This document shows positions 61,373-64,000 of a DNA stretch of 64,000 bases, in pieces (positions within the stretch are counted from its first letter, which is position 1; each line of letters begins with the position of its first letter). The stretch is from Carboxylicivirga agarovorans (GTDB taxonomy: Bacteria > Bacteroidota > Bacteroidia > Bacteroidales > Marinilabiliaceae). The notes under the pieces are model-generated. The model was given only the letters and a program-made list of their open reading frames with translations, was not told the DNA's origin and made no database searches. The stretch spans positions 1-64,000 of the forward strand of contig NZ_JBNGPA010000024.1 of NCBI RefSeq assembly GCF_050589845.1, read 5' to 3'. Position numbers and translations under genes: made by a program.

Positions 61373-62344
61373 ATGATAAGAGACATGATAAAAATAGACG
61401 AGGACAAATGTAATGGATGTGGAGTTTGTATACCCTCGTGTCACGAAGGCGCCCTTCAGATTATTGATGGCAAAGCCAGATTAATTAGCGACTTAATGTG
61501 CGACGGTTTGGGTGCATGTCTAAATCACTGCCCTCAGGATGCTATGACAATAGAAAAAAGAGAGGCAGAACCATATAATGAAATAAAGGTGATGGAAATA
61601 ATGGTTGACAAAGGTATTAATACCGTTATTGCCCATTTAAAACACCTAAAAGACCATAACGAGTTTACATTTTTAAAGCAAGCTGTTAAATGGCTCAGGG
61701 AAAATGAGGCTAATTTAAGCTTCCCTCTAAAAGATGTAATCAGTGAAGTACATGGACATCAGCCTGGAGCTGAACAGAAAGAAACAACCAAACCTTCTGT
61801 ACTTGAAACGGGTCATGCCGGTGGTGGTTGCCCAGGGTCGGCACCTAGGGTTATCGAACGTCCTTCAGTTGCTCCTATGGGAGGCGGATGTCCGGGATCA
61901 GCCCCAAAAACAATAGAAAGACCTTCTTCTGATTCAGCTGAAGCAACTGGTGCAGAAGCCCCGTCAGAATTACGCCAGTGGCCTGTTCAAATGCATTTGA
62001 TCAATCCGATGATGCCTACTTTCAGAGATTCTGACATGGTATTGGCTGCGGACTGTGTAGCTTTTTCAATGGGTAATTTCCACAGCAAATTTTTACGCGG
62101 TCGTAGCGTCGGTATTGCTTGTCCAAAATTAGATAGCGAACAAAATTCCTACCTGGACAAACTAGTAAGGCTGATTGACGAAGCCAGGATCAACACCTTG
62201 ACAGTGGCTATTATGCAGGTTCCGTGTTGTGGTGGATTATTACAGTTGGCAAAAGCCGCAGTTGACCAGGCAACGCGCAAAATACCAATTAAGGCAGCCA
62301 TCGTATCTATTGAAGGTGAAATCCTTAGCGAAGAGTGGGTATAA
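61373..62344 (+). CDS. Ferredoxin-like protein of the hcp operon (FrdX type)
   Basis: The protein has about 323 residues. It starts with two 4Fe-4S motifs, CNGCGVCIPSCHEGAL and the less regular CDGLGACLNHCPQDAM, in which one spacing residue set differs (Cys-x4... instead of Cys-x2-Cys-x2-Cys). A helical part follows. Next come two copies of GGGCPGSAPxxIERPS twenty residues apart. The C-terminal domain (about 200-323) holds DCVAFSMGNFHSKFLRGRSVGIACPKLD and VPCCGGLLQLAKAAV, with conserved cysteines that could bind further metal. Such proteins stand beside hcp in anaerobes and probably bring electrons to it. The details are inferred from context. Confidence 0.85.
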   Translation: MIRDMIKIDEDKCNGCGVCIPSCHEGALQIIDGKARLISDLMCDGLGACLNHCPQDAMTIEKREAEPYNEIKVMEIMVDKGINTVIAHLKHLKDHNEFTFLKQAVKWLRENEANLSFPLKDVISEVHGHQPGAEQKETTKPSVLETGHAGGGCPGSAPRVIERPSVAPMGGGCPGSAPKTIERPSSDSAEATGAEAPSELRQWPVQMHLINPMMPTFRDSDMVLAADCVAFSMGNFHSKFLRGRSVGIACPKLDSEQNSYLDKLVRLIDEARINTLTVAIMQVPCCGGLLQLAKAAVDQATRKIPIKAAIVSIEGEILSEEWV

Positions 62345-62395
62345 TCATTAAAGACTCACTGAAGCTAATCAACAATATAATTTGGGTTAGGTAGC

Positions 62396-62467
62396 AGTGG
62401 GGAATGTCGGAACCGTCCAAGCTTTCCGGGGTAGTCGCCTCAGCATTGACATTTCCCACTTTTTTTT
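62396..62467 (+). terminator. Long hairpin with T-run between the ferredoxin-like gene and hcp
   Basis: AGTGGGGAATGTC at 62396-62408 pairs with GACATTTCCCACT at 62448-62460, nearly perfectly (12 of 13, one G-A mismatch), followed by eight T. The 39-base loop could itself form smaller stems (GGAA/TTCC and GGGG/CCTC). As no -7 element is visible between it and the hcp ATG at 62514, hcp would have to be transcribed through it. So it may be an attenuator or a structured small RNA as well as a terminator. Confidence 0.65.
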
Positions 62468-62513
62468 AGAAGCTTAATGTATTAATAATCAATATAACTA
62501 AAAACCAGTAATC

Positions 62514-64000
62514 ATGAGTATGTTTTGTTACCAATGTCAGGAAGCAGCCAAAGGAACTGGCTGTGAAATTAAAGGAGTTTGTGGAAAAACTTCTGATGTA
62601 GCTAATCTTCAGGATTTGCTAATGTACACCACCAAAGGTGTAGCCGTTTTAAGCCAATTGGCTGATGAAAAAGGACTGAATGGTGCAGCAGCTAATAAAT
62701 ATATCATCGATGCAATGTTTATTACCATCACCAATGCCAACTTTGATCGTAATAAAATCGTTGCAAAGATTAAAGAAGGTTATGCTTTACAGGATGAAAT
62801 AAAAGGACAGATCGACCTTCCTGCCAATCTTCATGACAGTGCTGTTTTTCGCGCTGCCGATGAAAACGAAATGGAATCCAAAGCTTTATTGATCGGTATA
62901 TTATCAATCGAAAATGAAGATATCCGCTCGTTAAAAGAACTATTGACATATGGACTTAAGGGAATGGCTGCTTATGGTGAGCATGCATGGAACCTTGGTT
63001 ATGAAAATGAAGAGATATACACATTCGCTAAGAAAGCATTGGTAGCCACTTTATCGGATGACATTTCGGCCGATGAGTTAGTTGGTTTAGTTCTTGAATG
63101 TGGTAAGTTTGGTGTTGATGTTATGGCTTTGCTCGATAAGGCTAATACTGAATCTTTCGGTAATCCTGAAATCACTTCAGTAAACATTGGCGTGGGTAAA
63201 AATCCTGGTATATTGATCTCTGGTCATGATCTGAAAGATTTAGAGGAGCTATTGGAACAAACACAGGGAACGGGAGTTGATGTTTACACCCACAGTGAAA
63301 TGTTGCCCGCTCACTACTATCCTAAATTCAAAAAGTACGAAAACTTTGTAGGAAACTATGGTAGTGCATGGTGGAAACAAACTACAGAATTTGAAACCTT
63401 TAATGGTCCTATTCTATTTACGACAAACTGTATTGTTCCACCAAAAGCATCTTATAAAGATCGTGTTTACACAACAGGTGCTTCAGGATTTGACGGTTGT
63501 GTTCACTTCCCTGATCGTGTTGAAGGAAAAGCAAAAGATTTCTCCGCCATTATCGAGCATGCTAAGAAATGCGCGGCTCCAACCGAAATAGAGACTGGTG
63601 AAATAGTTGGTGGATTTGCTCACAACCAGGTACTTCAACTGGCCGACAAAGTTGTTGATGCAGTAAAAGGTGGTGCCATTAAGAAATTTGTTGTGATGGC
63701 GGGTTGTGACGGACGCATGAATGACCGTAACTACTATACCGACTTTGCCAATGAGTTACCTCAGGATACCGTTATTCTAACTGCAGGATGTGCTAAATAC
63801 CGTTATAACAAACTGCCTTTAGGCGATATTGGTGGTATCCCACGAGTTCTGGATGCAGGTCAGTGTAATGATTCATACAGTCTTGCCGTGACAGCACTTA
63901 AGCTTAAAGAAGTATTTGAATTGGATGATATCAATGATTTACCAATTGTATACAACATTGCATGGTATGAGCAAAAGGCGGTAATTGTTTTACTGGCTCT
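62514..64000 (+). CDS. hcp: Hydroxylamine reductase / hybrid-cluster protein, partial (runs off right edge)
   Basis: Hcp reduces nitric oxide or hydroxylamine and protects anaerobes from nitrosative stress. About 495 residues are present, starting MSMFCYQCQEAAKGTGCEIKGVCGK, whose four cysteines bind the cubane cluster (Cys-x2-Cys...Cys-x5-Cys type). Later segments include LLTYGLKGMAAYGEHAW, GPILFTTNCIVPPKASYKDRVYTTGASGFDG, VVMAGCDGRMNDRNYYTDFA and ILTAGCAKYRYNKLPLGDIGGIPRVLDAGQCND, which carry the ligands of the hybrid cluster. The rest of the gene, about 50 residues, lies beyond position 64000. Confidence 0.95.
   Translation, partial: MSMFCYQCQEAAKGTGCEIKGVCGKTSDVANLQDLLMYTTKGVAVLSQLADEKGLNGAAANKYIIDAMFITITNANFDRNKIVAKIKEGYALQDEIKGQIDLPANLHDSAVFRAADENEMESKALLIGILSIENEDIRSLKELLTYGLKGMAAYGEHAWNLGYENEEIYTFAKKALVATLSDDISADELVGLVLECGKFGVDVMALLDKANTESFGNPEITSVNIGVGKNPGILISGHDLKDLEELLEQTQGTGVDVYTHSEMLPAHYYPKFKKYENFVGNYGSAWWKQTTEFETFNGPILFTTNCIVPPKASYKDRVYTTGASGFDGCVHFPDRVEGKAKDFSAIIEHAKKCAAPTEIETGEIVGGFAHNQVLQLADKVVDAVKGGAIKKFVVMAGCDGRMNDRNYYTDFANELPQDTVILTAGCAKYRYNKLPLGDIGGIPRVLDAGQCNDSYSLAVTALKLKEVFELDDINDLPIVYNIAWYEQKAVIVLLA

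Noticed and set aside
62396..62467. SRP (4.5S) RNA or a known riboswitch
   Set aside because: The SRP GGAAGGAAGCAG-type core and the cores of TPP, cobalamin and preQ1 switches are absent, so I keep it as an unassigned hairpin.

Overview
The window is a stretch of a Bacteroidota chromosome, most likely Bacteroidales/Marinilabiliales. The evidence is two SusC/SusD pairs, many Cys-lipoproteins, a type IX secretion (T9SS) C-terminal domain, a GldB homologue beside nadE, the rpmB-rpmG-DUF4295-ftsY cluster, a two-gene LysO, and several promoters with the Bacteroidota -7 element TAnnTTTG. I saw no rRNA, tRNA, CRISPR array, phage gene or transposase. It is mostly ordinary chromosome with two SusCD loci.

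Layout. 1-2641: repeat-rich left edge, then monomeric isocitrate dehydrogenase. 2939-4668: dnaX, whose frame is interrupted at a run of ten A, so a short gamma-type product is encoded in frame and the tau-type product needs slippage or a -1 shift. 4959-19824: a polysaccharide utilisation locus (GH3 beta-glucosidase, two GH144-type glucanases, a LamG-like surface lipoprotein, SusD, SusC) with a divergent membrane-spanning sensor/regulator; the enzyme set suggests beta-1,2-glucan. 20383-25482: a Tudor-like conserved protein, a META-domain lipoprotein, a T9SS-exported M6 metalloprotease and a split lysine exporter. 25658-34965: a second SusCD locus with an ECF sigma factor and FecR anti-sigma, preceded by an Ala/Gly-type symporter and containing no carbohydrate enzyme. 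35153-43027: a histidine kinase, lipoamide dehydrogenase, two TlpA-like thioredoxin lipoproteins, MeaB and a DUF1573 protein. 43357-53005: GH20 hexosaminidase, M20 amidohydrolase, an 8Fe ferredoxin, a Crp/Fnr regulator, nadE, a beta-barrel protein, gldB, a nitrilase-family amidase and 5-formyl-THF cyclo-ligase. 53039-59668: rimO, ftsY, three small ribosomal genes, cinA and an M48 protease. 59885-64000: a nitrosative-stress module: an HcpR-like regulator with an N-formylglutamate amidohydrolase, divergent from a ferredoxin-like gene and hcp, which runs off the right edge.

Main points for a second look: (1) the dnaX slippery run; (2) a nearly identical promoter/operator of about 58 bp in front of icd and lysO, about 23 kb apart; (3) a perfect-arm Crp/Fnr palindrome placed at about -41 of a TAnnTTTG promoter in front of the ferredoxin-hcp operon, followed by a strong hairpin between the two genes; (4) the putative beta-1,2-glucan locus with two different GH144 enzymes; (5) the enzyme-free SusCD locus set among a secreted protease and amino-acid transporters; (6) several families of palindromic intergenic repeats.
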